A DNA stretch of 64,000 nucleotides from NCBI RefSeq assembly GCF_013401555.1, contig NZ_CP058552.1:6758001-6822000 (forward strand). Direction: 5' to 3'. Below are positions 42,624 to 51,650 of this stretch, in pieces (position 1 is the first letter of the stretch; the number at the start of each line of letters is the position of its first letter). Source of the DNA: Paenibacillus sp. E222 (GTDB lineage Bacteria > Bacillota > Bacilli > Paenibacillales > Paenibacillaceae). Position numbers and translations under genes: made by a program. The notes under the pieces were generated by a model. That model ran no database searches. It had not been told where the DNA came from and was given only the letters and a program-made list of their open reading frames with translations.

Positions 42624-43631
42624 TTAGCTACTCAACCAGTTCTCAACATCTGAGATCATATCCTCGTATTGTTTTAAAGCTTCTATAGTCCATATAACTT
42701 GTGATGTTCCCATTTGTTGTTCTTCATTGTCTGTACATTCAATCCACAAAGAGCGTTTCAGACTGTATTCGAGCCAGTCCAATTTTCCGGCAAAGCCATT
42801 TTCGAGAACCATTCTCCAATTGGCGTTCAAATTCCCCACTCGAGACCTATATCCATCTATAAAAGCCAAGAACCTTTCTTTGTCCACGTTTCCGGTGTGA
42901 TCTACTGACCAATACATCGCTGTTTCCACCAGATCATGCATCGGATTGATATAACCCGCTGATTCCCAATCAATAATGATGGGGGTGTCCTGCTGCCACA
43001 TCACGTTCTTAGGTTCAAGATCTCTATGGCTAATAACTGTATTTGAAGCCAGTATTACTGATGCATTTTTTGCCTGAGCACTCCACTCATAGAGCTTTTG
43101 AATGCTGTTATCTAATAAGATCGTCCAATCCGAATTTTCTTTCTGCCCTTTGTGTAAATAATCATTCCAATCAATTTCTTTGGAATGATCCAACTGAAGG
43201 TCAGGAATATGAAGCTGTGAAAAATCAGCTTTATGAATATCCGCAAGAATCATGCCCATATGCTCACAATGGGTTTCGGTTACTTCCTGAAACTCTAGAC
43301 TTTTACCGTCGATCCAGTCAAATATAAGATAACATTGATGATCTAATATCTGCATTGAAGAACCGTTTATCACTTTGGCAGGTTGAGCATGGATAAAATT
43401 TGCTGCAACGTTTGCTATTTGTTCGGATTGGATATAATTCTGCATAGCTGTAGGTCTACTCATAATTTGAGGATTCAGTGCTTTCACAGCATATTTGGCA
43501 TGTGTAGTTTCGATGGCATACATGCGATGTAAAAGGCCACCCGAGATTGACTTGGGTATACTGAACAACTCACCAAGTTCTAATACAGCGACGAGTTTTT
43601 CGAATTTTAGATTATATTGAATATTATTCAT
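42624..43631 (-). CDS. Aminoglycoside-phosphotransferase-fold kinase
   Basis: A 335-residue APH-fold protein. The catalytic loop is I-S-H-R-D-L-E-P-K-N-V-M-W, the metal site I-I-I-D-W-E, and the nucleotide loop S-G-G-L-L-H-R-M-Y near residue 30. The kinase-like H-R-D-L-x-P-x-N spelling is typical of antibiotic kinases and their chromosomal relatives. Three bases separate it from the double-GNAT gene, so they form an operon of two modifying enzymes. Confidence 0.85.
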   Translation of the reverse strand: MNNIQYNLKFEKLVAVLELGELFSIPKSISGGLLHRMYAIETTHAKYAVKALNPQIMSRPTAMQNYIQSEQIANVAANFIHAQPAKVINGSSMQILDHQCYLIFDWIDGKSLEFQEVTETHCEHMGMILADIHKADFSQLHIPDLQLDHSKEIDWNDYLHKGQKENSDWTILLDNSIQKLYEWSAQAKNASVILASNTVISHRDLEPKNVMWQQDTPIIIDWESAGYINPMHDLVETAMYWSVDHTGNVDKERFLAFIDGYRSRVGNLNANWRMVLENGFAGKLDWLEYSLKRSLWIECTDNEEQQMGTSQVIWTIEALKQYEDMISDVENWLSS

Positions 43632-43634
43632 ACG

Positions 43635-44612
43635 TTATAACACCTTTTGGAAACTACCAATATCCAATCTGCGATCAAACTTATATCCCACGCCTTTAAA
43701 CATCGCACATTGCTCATACCCATGCTTTTCGAATAGGGTCTTGCTGCGTGTGTTTTCCATGCATACCGTAGCAATCAAGGTGTAGAACCCTTGCTCGCGC
43801 GCAACATCCTCTATAAATCGCAGTGCCGTTCCACCGATGCCCTTCCCTACAATATCCGGTTTCAAATAAATGGTTACTTCTCCCGAGAAGTCGTAGGCTT
43901 GTTTGCTCTTGTATTGGGTAATTAGCACATACCCTTGAATTTCTTTCTCTTCTTTAATGACAAATGATTTAAAGCGCGGATTTCTGTTCATGACAGAAGC
44001 CTTGATTTCTTCCAGAGTCAATTCTTCAGTATGAAATGAGATAGTCGTGTTGGAAACGTAGTAGTTATATATTTCTCTGACTTCGGTCAAATTCTGTTCC
44101 GATATTTCTTCAAAAGAGTAGCAGGGCATTTCCATTTTCATACTGATAAATAACATGTCCTCGCCATTCACTTTGCTATAAAACTCCTTATCTCTTTTAA
44201 AGCCTGTCCGCTCATACACTTTAATTGCTCGTTCGTTGAATGTGGCAACCACCAGTCGAAAATGAGAACTATTAAATTGGTTTTGCAAGAATACTAAACT
44301 TTGTTTAAGGAATACAGATCCTTTCTTTTGCCCTGTCAGATCTGGATCTAATCCAAGGCCTATATCCAAATATCCTTCTTCTTGATACAGTCCGATTGAG
44401 GTTCCTCCCGGAACTCGAGCTGATTGCCCACAACAAATAAATCCCACTACCCTCTCCAGTTCATTCAGGACTGAAAAGTACTCCCCATTCATCAATTCTT
44501 GAATATCTTCATTGGATTCAGAGAAACTGTACATTGTATACTCATTTTCATACTTCCAGGTAACGATTTTTTCTGCATCGGCTATTTTCATTGGATGATA
44601 GGATAAAAGCAT
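43635..44612 (-). CDS. Tandem double-GNAT protein
   Basis: The 325-residue protein contains two GNAT domains. The first (about 1-155) has G-L-D-P-D-L-T-G-Q-K-K-G-S and A-T-F-N-E-R-A-I-K-V-Y-E-R-T-G-F. The second (about 165-320) has Y-L-K-P-D-I-V-G-K-G-I-G-G-T-A and C-M-E-N-T-R-S-K-T-L-F-E-K-H-G-Y and begins with I-Y-N-Y-Y-V-S-N-T-T-I-S-F, as in phosphinothricin acetyltransferases. The first acetyl-CoA loop lacks the usual final glycine, so it may be the weaker domain. Confidence 0.85.
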   Translation of the reverse strand: MLLSYHPMKIADAEKIVTWKYENEYTMYSFSESNEDIQELMNGEYFSVLNELERVVGFICCGQSARVPGGTSIGLYQEEGYLDIGLGLDPDLTGQKKGSVFLKQSLVFLQNQFNSSHFRLVVATFNERAIKVYERTGFKRDKEFYSKVNGEDMLFISMKMEMPCYSFEEISEQNLTEVREIYNYYVSNTTISFHTEELTLEEIKASVMNRNPRFKSFVIKEEKEIQGYVLITQYKSKQAYDFSGEVTIYLKPDIVGKGIGGTALRFIEDVAREQGFYTLIATVCMENTRSKTLFEKHGYEQCAMFKGVGYKFDRRLDIGSFQKVL

Positions 44613-44666
44613 GAATAATCCCCCTTTTATACACTTAAGAGCTTAACGAAGTCGATAGAGACACCA

Positions 44667-45170
44667 TCATTGTTTTTCATACAGACTGGCACTCCAGTTC
44701 CCCTGTTTCATTCTGCGGATGTATTGGAATCCATAATCCTTATAGTATTGATTAAGTCTCAGGTTATCTGCCATGCAATCCAGCCTGATCAAGGTTTTAC
44801 CTTTATGCCTAATGTTCTCTTCTGCTGATTTTAGAAGGAGTAGCCCTATATTTTGCCCTTTAAAATCTCTATTCACTGCGAATCGGTGTATGTACCCGGA
44901 ATTGGTGTTGTCGAGCTCCTCCCAAATCAGGGGATCTGACCACGTTAAGGTATACGTCCCTACGATTTCATGATTTATTTCAGCAAGATATACGTCAGAT
45001 CCATCCGTCATGAATTCATTCACTTGTTCCAAATTGAAATACTCAGGACGCCATTGATATATCTCTTTGGAGTTCAGCCACCGGGCAGACTCTTGCCATA
45101 GATTCAATACAGTTGAAGCTTCCTCCGGTAATGCAAGTCTAGTTATGAGTTTAGTATTAAGTTGCTCCAT
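44667..45170 (-). CDS. GNAT N-acetyltransferase
   Basis: A 167-residue GNAT starting at 45168-45170 behind GAGGG; an in-frame TTG earlier overlaps the alpha/beta-hydrolase stop. The core is F-A-V-N-R-D-F-K-G-Q-N-I-G-L-L-L-L near residue 100 and D-C-M-A-D-N-L-R-L-N-Q-Y-Y-K-D-Y-G-F. W-S-D-P and W-x-E-L-D-N before it are seen in the subgroup that resembles aminoglycoside or spermidine acetyltransferases. Substrate not assignable. Confidence 0.85.
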   Translation of the reverse strand: MEQLNTKLITRLALPEEASTVLNLWQESARWLNSKEIYQWRPEYFNLEQVNEFMTDGSDVYLAEINHEIVGTYTLTWSDPLIWEELDNTNSGYIHRFAVNRDFKGQNIGLLLLKSAEENIRHKGKTLIRLDCMADNLRLNQYYKDYGFQYIRRMKQGNWSASLYEKQ

Positions 45171-45187
45171 CAAGATCCCTCGCTTAT

Positions 45188-46222
45188 TCAAAAGTTAAAT
45201 ACCCCCATCAACCACGCTGCAAATCGTTCTTTCTCCTCGAACTGTGGGTAATGAGCGGATTCTTCAAATACAACAAAATCTTTTTCGGGTGCTCCAAGCT
45301 CATCGAAATAATCCCTTGCCGCATTCAGAGACGTCATATAATCATACTTTCCCATAACAAAATAAGTCGGTATCTCCAGCTGATCTACAATGTCTGGCAA
45401 ATGGTTGGTGGACTCCTCCTTTAGGAGAATTTCCTGTGTAGCCTGCACTCCCATGGAATAGCGAATCACATCCAGTGCATTATATTCGGTTCCCAAAAGA
45501 AAGCCGAGCATATAGTCCCTGTTGTCATCAATAAGCCTAGCCGCACCGCCGTATTTGCGAACCAACTTTCTTGGTGTGTATTTCTCGCCTCGCTCAATCG
45601 GATTCCGAAGACGTTCCAGACTTTCCGCATCCGCTGTACTGTCGGCTTGTTTCGCTTGTGTGATCGTATATTCCAAACTATCCAACTCACTCTGCACAGT
45701 ATCAGCTACTTGTCCAATACCTATATAAGCAACGAATTTTTCAGGTGCTTTGGCCGCCGATTTTGTCCCTATGTATGTACCAAATGAATGACCGACCAGC
45801 GTAACCTTTCTTTGCCCCAGTTCGGCAGTGACGTAATCCGTTAATGCCAGCAAATCATCTACAAGCACATCTGAAGTCACATCCGAATAATCCTCCATGA
45901 AATGATATGACTTTCCACTTCCACGTTGATCATAATGCACAATAGTAAAATGTTGCTCAAGCTCCTGCTGATACTTTCTTACATAAGGAATCTCGGAGCA
46001 ACCAGGGCCACCATGTACAAAAAGAAGGATGGGATTGTTCCGATCCGCACCGCGAATCATAACCTCATGACCTGCACCATTGATCTCAACCTGTCCTAAT
46101 GTGCTGATACTATTCTCTCCCTTGATCCCAGGGGTCCAAGTGGGAAAGATCAGAGCGATTATTACGAGTAAAAGAATACTAAGCATGGCGCGTCTGAATA
46201 TTTTAATCGACCTCTTACGCAT
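45188..46222 (-). CDS. Membrane-anchored alpha/beta hydrolase (proline iminopeptidase-like)
   Basis: The 344-residue protein has an N-terminal signal anchor (about residues 11-28) and an alpha/beta-hydrolase domain: oxyanion H-G-G-P-G near residue 69, nucleophile elbow G-H-S-F-G, aspartate in V-M-G-K-Y-D-Y, and histidine in E-E-S-A-H-Y-P. The H-G-G-P-G motif is typical of the prolyl-aminopeptidase branch. It is probably outside the membrane. The substrate is open. Confidence 0.87.
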   Translation of the reverse strand: MRKRSIKIFRRAMLSILLLVIIALIFPTWTPGIKGENSISTLGQVEINGAGHEVMIRGADRNNPILLFVHGGPGCSEIPYVRKYQQELEQHFTIVHYDQRGSGKSYHFMEDYSDVTSDVLVDDLLALTDYVTAELGQRKVTLVGHSFGTYIGTKSAAKAPEKFVAYIGIGQVADTVQSELDSLEYTITQAKQADSTADAESLERLRNPIERGEKYTPRKLVRKYGGAARLIDDNRDYMLGFLLGTEYNALDVIRYSMGVQATQEILLKEESTNHLPDIVDQLEIPTYFVMGKYDYMTSLNAARDYFDELGAPEKDFVVFEESAHYPQFEEKERFAAWLMGVFNF

Positions 46223-46303
46223 CAGATGGCTCCTCCGGCAGATATTCGTGTGTTTATTAAGTGGACTCCAAACTCCTCACTTGTTACTCCTTACTGCTCC
46301 TTG

Positions 46304-46809
46304 TTACTTCACTTTATAAAAATACGGTCCGCACATGGATTCATGGGTATGTACATACGTCCACGTGAACGCTTGGTCAAAAATATAAATGTCCTGTTCC
46401 GAATCAAAATCTTCTGCGATGACCTTATTCGCATTCTGAAATATCTGTATGAATGGTGTATGTTGATACATGACATACAATTCATTTTTATTTTCGGCAT
46501 TAAAAGCATCTCGTGCTGTATTGTCTGTTAGGCAATCCTGTTTCTCATAACTGAACATATGCCACTTGTACTGGCTATAATAGATGGCCTCTTTTACCTC
46601 TTCACTGATGTTCTTGGAAATGTGTTATCCCATTTCTGTATAATTTCTTCGGATTCCTCGCACAATTCAGTCACAAGGACCCCCTTGTCCTCCAAATTTT
46701 TGTTATACATATATTTGCGATGCACAAGCTCAATTCGCGAGTACACCACATTCAGCTCATGGTCCGGTAGAGCATCCAGCAGAACATTAATTTCATCTCT
46801 AATCATCAT
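46304..46809 (-). pseudogene. DUF4275-like gene split by a one-base frameshift
   Basis: The N-terminal part (46594-46809) encodes I-N-V-L-L-D-A-L-P-D-H … E-E-I-I-Q-K-W-D-N-T-F-P and then runs into a stop. One base out, the frame continues K-N-I-S-E-E-V-K-E-A-I-Y-Y-S-Q-Y-K-W-H-M-F-S-Y-E-K and on to the end at 46304 with the DUF4275 signature T-W-T-Y-V-H-T-H-E-S-M-C-G-P-Y-F-Y. The total of 506 bases plus one gives 169 codons. The deletion lies in CCAAG near 46613-46617; CCAAAG would restore the frame. Confidence 0.72.
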
Positions 46810-46867
46810 AACCTCCGAAGTTTATTGGATTTAAGATTTAAGGATTTAGGATAAACTCGCATTCCAG

Positions 46868-47410
46868 CTACTCACCGTTTGCTTCTTCTCGAAGCAAATA
46901 AGCCAATCGGTACATTTCCGCGATATCATATCTATTCTGTTCTTCAAATCTCCTGATCGCTTCACAAATCTCCACAACCTCTACAGCAATTACCTGTTCC
47001 CCACCCACCGGATTCAATGGTTTACCGACCAGCTCAACTTCTCCATAGCCAATAAGTCTTACAAAATGAGGGTGAGGAATATGCGGTCTATACGGCTCAG
47101 GTGCACTCGACATGCAATGAAATTGTCCAAACAACCGGTACGTGATCAACTTGGCCCCGAGCTCCTCCATCACTTCACGTTGCAGTCCATCCATATAATT
47201 CTCTCCTACCTCCAACGTTCCTCCGGGCAGCTCCCATTTTCCGTTATCGATCTGAAAAACAACCACTTGTTCCCCCACAAACGGGATGATACTCACATTG
47301 CTTACCAGCGTTTCATCCACGATGTCATTCAGTCTAAACTCCGCTTTAACAATCCCCCAATGAATCGATGTGCTGAGCGCCGGGAACTGTTCCCGATCCA
47401 AAATCTTCAT
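46868..47410 (-). CDS. NUDIX hydrolase
   Basis: The 180-residue protein has the box G-G-T-L-E-V-G-E-N-Y-M-D-G-L-Q-R-E-V-M-E-E-L-G-A at residues 63-86 (W-E-L-P just before) and a long C-terminal extension with Y-R-P-H-I-P-H-P-H and a helix ending L-L-R-E-E-A-N. The N terminus (1-30) is an extra subdomain. Substrate unknown. Confidence 0.83.
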   Translation of the reverse strand: MKILDREQFPALSTSIHWGIVKAEFRLNDIVDETLVSNVSIIPFVGEQVVVFQIDNGKWELPGGTLEVGENYMDGLQREVMEELGAKLITYRLFGQFHCMSSAPEPYRPHIPHPHFVRLIGYGEVELVGKPLNPVGGEQVIAVEVVEICEAIRRFEEQNRYDIAEMYRLAYLLREEANGE

Positions 47411-47480
47411 TTTTCTATCCGATCCTCTCTATGTAAAATAAATCTTCCATTATAAGTTCTATCTCTCATTATAGATCAAA

Positions 47481-47529
47481 AAAGAAAAAAGAAGGCCACT
47501 TTTCCCATCGGGAATCCATGGACCTTCTC
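47481..47529 (-). terminator. Terminator of the hrtBA operon
   Basis: AGAAGGCCA…TGGACCTTCT stem with an inner TTTTCCC/GGGAATC stem, followed on the minus strand by T5-C-T6. It lies about 50 bases past the hrtA stop. Confidence 0.85.
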
Positions 47530-47530
47530 A

Positions 47531-47577
47531 TGTTATTTCAGTTGAACTAAAGAAAGTTTACACTTTCCACTCTGAGC
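47531..47577 (+). repeat. Head fragment of the dispersed MITE-like repeat
   Basis: About 47 bases match the head of the copies at 6152 and 10420 (T-T-G-A-A-C-T-A-A-A-G, then T-T-T-A-C-A-C and C-C-A-C-T-C); the CAGAACAACC core is missing. Here it sits downstream of hrtA rather than upstream of a gene. Confidence 0.6.
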
Positions 47578-47578
47578 G

Positions 47579-48256
47579 CTAATGGTGTATCAGTTTCCCG
47601 TTTTCCAAAAAGAGAACCCGATCACATAGCGGCAAAATCCGCTCATCATGCGTAACCATCACCGCACTCTTGCCCTGCTCCTTCACGAGCCGTGCAATCA
47701 TGCCCACAATATCCAGTCCACGTTCCGCATCCAGACTGGCTGTCGGTTCATCCGCGAGCAGGACGGCCGGATCATTCATCAAAGCTCTGGCAATGGCAAC
47801 CCGCTGGCGTTCTCCGCCGGAAAGCTTCTCGGCATATGCCTTACGCCGATGCGACAAGCCTACCGTATCCAGCAGCTCATCGACCCGCTTCTCTGCCTTG
47901 TTTTTGTCCGTTCCAGCGAGCTTGGCAACCACCATCAGTTGTTCTTCCACTTTCAGATACGGAATGAGGTTGGCACTTTGAAAAATAAACCCGAGCTGCT
48001 GGAGCCGTACATCGGATATGTCCTGTTTGTTTTTGCCCATAATCGATGCGCCATCCAGCATAACCTGTCCCTCCGTCGGTTCAAGCAGTGCACCTGCGAT
48101 GGACAGAAATGTACTTTTGCCTGAGCCGGAAGGCCCCATGACCGCGACGAGCTCTCCTTCGGCCACCTTAAGATCCAACTTATCCAATATCGTCCGTTTG
48201 ACCCCGCCATCTTCGAATGTCTGTGTAATTCCCTGCAATACCAGTCGGTTTCTCAT
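47579..48256 (-). CDS. hrtA: Haem-efflux ABC transporter ATP-binding protein HrtA
   Basis: The 225-residue protein is a MacB/LolD-type ABC ATPase: Walker A G-P-S-G-S-G-K-S-T at about residues 41-49, Q-loop F-I-F-Q-S-A, signature L-S-G-G-E-R-Q-R, Walker B V-L-L-A-D-E-P-T, and H-loop V-M-V-T-H-D-E. It overlaps the permease gene by four bases and stands with an HssS-like sensor and HssR-like regulator, which identifies it as HrtA. With HrtB it exports excess haem. Confidence 0.88.
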   Translation of the reverse strand: MRNRLVLQGITQTFEDGGVKRTILDKLDLKVAEGELVAVMGPSGSGKSTFLSIAGALLEPTEGQVMLDGASIMGKNKQDISDVRLQQLGFIFQSANLIPYLKVEEQLMVVAKLAGTDKNKAEKRVDELLDTVGLSHRRKAYAEKLSGGERQRVAIARALMNDPAVLLADEPTASLDAERGLDIVGMIARLVKEQGKSAVMVTHDERILPLCDRVLFLENGKLIHH

Positions 48257-49377
48257 GCTGCTGTCCTCCCAATCGCATCAAGCGCATCAATTTTGGTAAC
48301 CTTCCACACCGAGAATAGCGAACCCGCCATAGACATCACCACGAATAACACGCAGGTTAGTGCCAGGGTGGACAAACCTAATTGAAACGGCATTGAAGCT
48401 GGCAAGATCGATTCAAACAGCTGAACCAGCAGCACACTGATCACCAGACTGCCGATGGACAGAAGCAATACTTGCAATGAAACACTGCCCGCCAGATACG
48501 AATTTCGCGTCCCAATGGCTTTCAAAATACCAAATTGACTCGTTTTCTGAATCGTGATGACGTAGAAGAATACCGCAAGCACAAACGCCGAGATAACAAA
48601 TAAAAAGGCAATCATCATGAGCAGCGAGCCCTGTTCTTCCTTGTACCCAGGAATGGCCGATACTGCATCGGACTTCGTAATCACTTCCGTATTCGGCAAA
48701 GCAGTACTGAGTCTATCCACCTTCTCACCTGCATCTTTAACGGCAATCGCACTGTATACCGGAGCATTAGAGTCTGCTGTTCCTTGTGAAGTCCGGGAAC
48801 CTTCCTGAATAGCGAGCCATTCCTGCTCGTTCATGAACACAACTGGTGAGTGACTGAAGGACTCATTTTCCACAAATCCCCCCACGGTCCACTCCGTTCC
48901 CGAGGCTTGATCGACCAGTACCGTTCCAATCGTCACGCCAGATTCAGACAGTTTTTGATCCACCACAACCTGCCCGTCTTTCTGATCCGTAATTGGAGAG
49001 CCTTCCGTTACGGTTGGAGCCAGCCAGCCTTCCGGGTTCACCATAAATAGCGTTACATCAATCTTCTTCGTGTCACCAGCTGGACTGACTGTTGTCATTT
49101 TCACACCCAGCGGTTCAGCGTTCTCTTGCCCCACAACGGAGCGTGTCTGCTCCAGTTGGTCCTGATTCACCTGGGAGCGGGTAAAACGATGATTCGAATC
49201 CTGTTCCAGAACAAAATGGGTTGCTGCCATATTTTTGATAGATGCCGCGTTATCATACGCAAGCCCCTGTGCCAGACCTGTGACAAACAAAACCAGAAAT
49301 GATACAAGCACCATAATTGTAGCAATTAGTACATATCGCCCTTTGGCAAACCTCATCTCTCTAATAGCCAAGTACAT
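48253..49377 (-). CDS. hrtB: Haem-efflux ABC transporter permease HrtB
   Basis: A 374-residue FtsX/MacB-type permease starting M-Y-L-A-I-R-E-M-R-F-A-K-G-R-Y at 49375-49377, behind AGGAGG. One membrane helix lies near residues 15-38, a large outer domain spans about 45-240, and three helices follow at the C terminus. Its start overlaps nothing, but its promoter carries an HssR-like direct repeat. The order hrtB-hrtA after hssR-hssS on the same strand supports the call. Confidence 0.87.
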   Translation of the reverse strand: MYLAIREMRFAKGRYVLIATIMVLVSFLVLFVTGLAQGLAYDNAASIKNMAATHFVLEQDSNHRFTRSQVNQDQLEQTRSVVGQENAEPLGVKMTTVSPAGDTKKIDVTLFMVNPEGWLAPTVTEGSPITDQKDGQVVVDQKLSESGVTIGTVLVDQASGTEWTVGGFVENESFSHSPVVFMNEQEWLAIQEGSRTSQGTADSNAPVYSAIAVKDAGEKVDRLSTALPNTEVITKSDAVSAIPGYKEEQGSLLMMIAFLFVISAFVLAVFFYVITIQKTSQFGILKAIGTRNSYLAGSVSLQVLLLSIGSLVISVLLVQLFESILPASMPFQLGLSTLALTCVLFVVMSMAGSLFSVWKVTKIDALDAIGRTAA

Positions 49378-49404
49378 ATTCTCTGACCTCCTCTTGATAA
49401 CCCA

Positions 49405-49437
49405 AGTATAGGAGGCGAAAATGAACGGCAAATGAAT
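49405..49437 (-). promoter_or_regulatory. hrtB promoter with HssR-like direct repeat
   Basis: On the minus strand ATTCATTTG (49437-49429) and GTTCATTTT (49426-49418) form a direct repeat of two nine-base units spaced by two, the same 9-2-9 layout as the S. aureus HssR site (GTTCATATT repeat). TATACT at 49410-49405 is a good -10; the -35 region overlaps the repeat. Confidence 0.65.
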
Positions 49438-49443
49438 AACAGA

Positions 49444-50820
49444 TTACAACTGCGGAAGCGTCACGGTAAAGACCGTTCCTTCAGCTGAACTGGAGACCTC
49501 GATCGTACCGTCATGGATGCGGATAATTTTCTGCACAATAGCAAGCCCCAGCCCGGTCCGGCCGGAAGAACGCTCTCTTGCACGGTCAACCCGGTAGAAA
49601 CGATCAAACAGGAAAGGCAAATGCTCCGCTGCAATCCCATCCCCTGTATCCCGAATATGGATTACGCACTGGGCATTGGTCTCTTCTGCTCGAATCTCGA
49701 TGCTTCTCCCCTGCGGGAGATGATTCACAGCGTTACCCAGCAGATTCATCCAGACTTGCATGAGCAGAACTTCATTGCCATAGAGTTGAATGGATTCGGG
49801 TACCGAGATCCTTAGCAGCAGTTCTTTTTCTTCCAACTGCCATTGCAGCACCTGAACCGCTTGGCGGAATTGATCTCGCAGAGAAAATCTCACTTTGATC
49901 AAATCCTCATGACCTTGTTCAAGGGAGGACAGCAGCAGCAATTGTTTACTAAGCAGCGAGAGATGGCGGCTCTCCTCTTCAATAATGGAGGCATAGTGCT
50001 CGCGTTCTTGTTCAGGCAGATCCCGATCCGCTACCAGTTGGGCAAATCCCTGAATCGAGGTCAGCGGGGATTGAATCTCATGTGATACGTTGGATACAAA
50101 CTGCTGTCGTGCCTGATCCACTCGCTCCAATTCACGACTCATGGTCATGAAATGCTGGGCCAACTGTCCAATCTCATCACGACGCGTGGTGGACAATTTC
50201 AGATTATAGTTTCCTTGGGCAATTCGTTTGGTCGCCTCGGACAGACGTTCAATCGGATTCACCAGATAGCGGGTACTGATTATAAAGAGCAGGATACTAA
50301 TGCCCACCGTAAACGCTCCAATCAACGCAAAAAAGATACGCAGCTCACCGAATTGCAAAATGACATCCGGGCGCATAAACAACGCATAACTTGCATTGCC
50401 CATCTGTAGATGAACACCAACGGTATTGCTCAATTGATTATCGAAGAAACCGGTAATGAAAGGTTTGCTGGGAAACTCGGCGACGCCGTGGTATATCTCA
50501 CCACTGAGCACCTGATCTACAGCCTGCTTGTCCAGATCCTTCTGGCGGAATTCACGGCCATAGAATTGGTCATACCCTTTTCCATCCGTCACATATATTT
50601 CGTAGCCTAGCGCTGCGGCATTGTTCAGGTAATGCTCTACCGTAGCGGGCTCCTGTTCAACAAACTGCTTCATTTGCGTCGCGATCCCCACCAACTTCTC
50701 GTCATTGAAAGATTTCAGCTTCGCATGATAATAAATATTGGATAAAAGAAAACCCAGCATGGCGCTGACCAGAATCACCGCGATTGTAATCATGAATACC
50801 CGAAAATACAGTGATCTCAA
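49444..50820 (-). CDS. hssS: Haem-sensing histidine kinase HssS
   Basis: A 458-residue sensor kinase with two membrane helices (about 8-30 and 162-184), an outer sensing domain with the HssS hallmarks F-Y-G-R-E-F-R-Q, Y-H-G-V, F-I-T-G-F-F-D-N and F-M-R-P-D, a HAMP linker, phospho-acceptor H247 in V-S-H-E-I-Q-S-P-L-T, then N-box L-L-G-N-A-V-N-H and G-box D-T-G-D-G-I. These outer motifs match S. aureus HssS as I recall it. It overlaps hssR by four bases. Confidence 0.9.
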   Translation of the reverse strand: MRSLYFRVFMITIAVILVSAMLGFLLSNIYYHAKLKSFNDEKLVGIATQMKQFVEQEPATVEHYLNNAAALGYEIYVTDGKGYDQFYGREFRQKDLDKQAVDQVLSGEIYHGVAEFPSKPFITGFFDNQLSNTVGVHLQMGNASYALFMRPDVILQFGELRIFFALIGAFTVGISILLFIISTRYLVNPIERLSEATKRIAQGNYNLKLSTTRRDEIGQLAQHFMTMSRELERVDQARQQFVSNVSHEIQSPLTSIQGFAQLVADRDLPEQEREHYASIIEEESRHLSLLSKQLLLLSSLEQGHEDLIKVRFSLRDQFRQAVQVLQWQLEEKELLLRISVPESIQLYGNEVLLMQVWMNLLGNAVNHLPQGRSIEIRAEETNAQCVIHIRDTGDGIAAEHLPFLFDRFYRVDRARERSSGRTGLGLAIVQKIIRIHDGTIEVSSSAEGTVFTVTLPQL

Positions 50821-51494
50821 TGCGGTTTCACCTCAATCTTATAACCAATCCCCCGTACCGTCTGAATGACAAAATCATCCGCATAATCGGCAAAACGATC
50901 ACGCAGCCGCTTGATATGTACATCCACGGTGCGATCATCGCCTTCATAGTCCGCTCCCCAGACCAATCGAATAAGTTCATCACGCGAGAACAAACGACCT
51001 GGAAACTGGGCAAGCTGAGAGAGCAGCTCAAACTCCTTCATTGGTAAAAAGAGAATCGATTGCCCATCGGAGACCTCGACATTGTTCCGGTCAATGACGA
51101 TGCGATTCATGCGAATGATATCACTGGACGTGCGATGGTAACGACGAAATAACGCCTTGACCCGGTAGACCAGTTCCTCAGGTTCAAATGGCTTCGTCAC
51201 ATATTCATCTGTACCTCTCAAGTACCCATCCCGCTTGTCGGATAACTGATCCCGTGCTGTCAGCAGCATGATCGGGATGTCATAATGTTGGCGAATAAAA
51301 TCACATAACTCCAGTCCGTCCATTCCTGGCATCATGACATCAAGGATCGCCAAATCGATTGGCGTTTCTTGTATTAGTTTGACCGCTTCCAATCCATCCT
51401 GCGCTTCATGAACCCGATATCCTTCCTTGGTCATGACATGCCGGAGGAGTGCTCTAATATTGGCATCGTCGTCCGCCAGAAGCAGATTCTTCAT
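50817..51494 (-). CDS. hssR: Haem-responsive response regulator HssR
   Basis: A 225-residue OmpR/PhoB-class regulator: receiver with D8-D9-D10, phospho-acceptor D52 and K101 in V-T-K-P-F, and a winged-helix DNA-binding domain ending R-T-V-D-V-H-I-K-R-L-R-D-R-F and V-R-G-I-G-Y-K-I-E. I start at 51492-51494; the frame is open eleven codons further. It is the first gene of the hssR-hssS-hrtB-hrtA run and should bind the direct repeat before hrtB. Confidence 0.88.
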   Translation of the reverse strand: MKNLLLADDDANIRALLRHVMTKEGYRVHEAQDGLEAVKLIQETPIDLAILDVMMPGMDGLELCDFIRQHYDIPIMLLTARDQLSDKRDGYLRGTDEYVTKPFEPEELVYRVKALFRRYHRTSSDIIRMNRIVIDRNNVEVSDGQSILFLPMKEFELLSQLAQFPGRLFSRDELIRLVWGADYEGDDRTVDVHIKRLRDRFADYADDFVIQTVRGIGYKIEVKPH

Positions 51495-51650
51495 ATTGTT
51501 GTCGGCCCCTTCTAGTTTCAAATTCATCTAATATGTAGCGGGAACTTCCGCGATATTGATCCTGCACAGATGGTAGCACAAAAGCAACGTAAATCGCCAG
51601 TGAACATGCAATGAAGCCCCGCGTGCATGTTTATATTTTCTCAATTCTGG

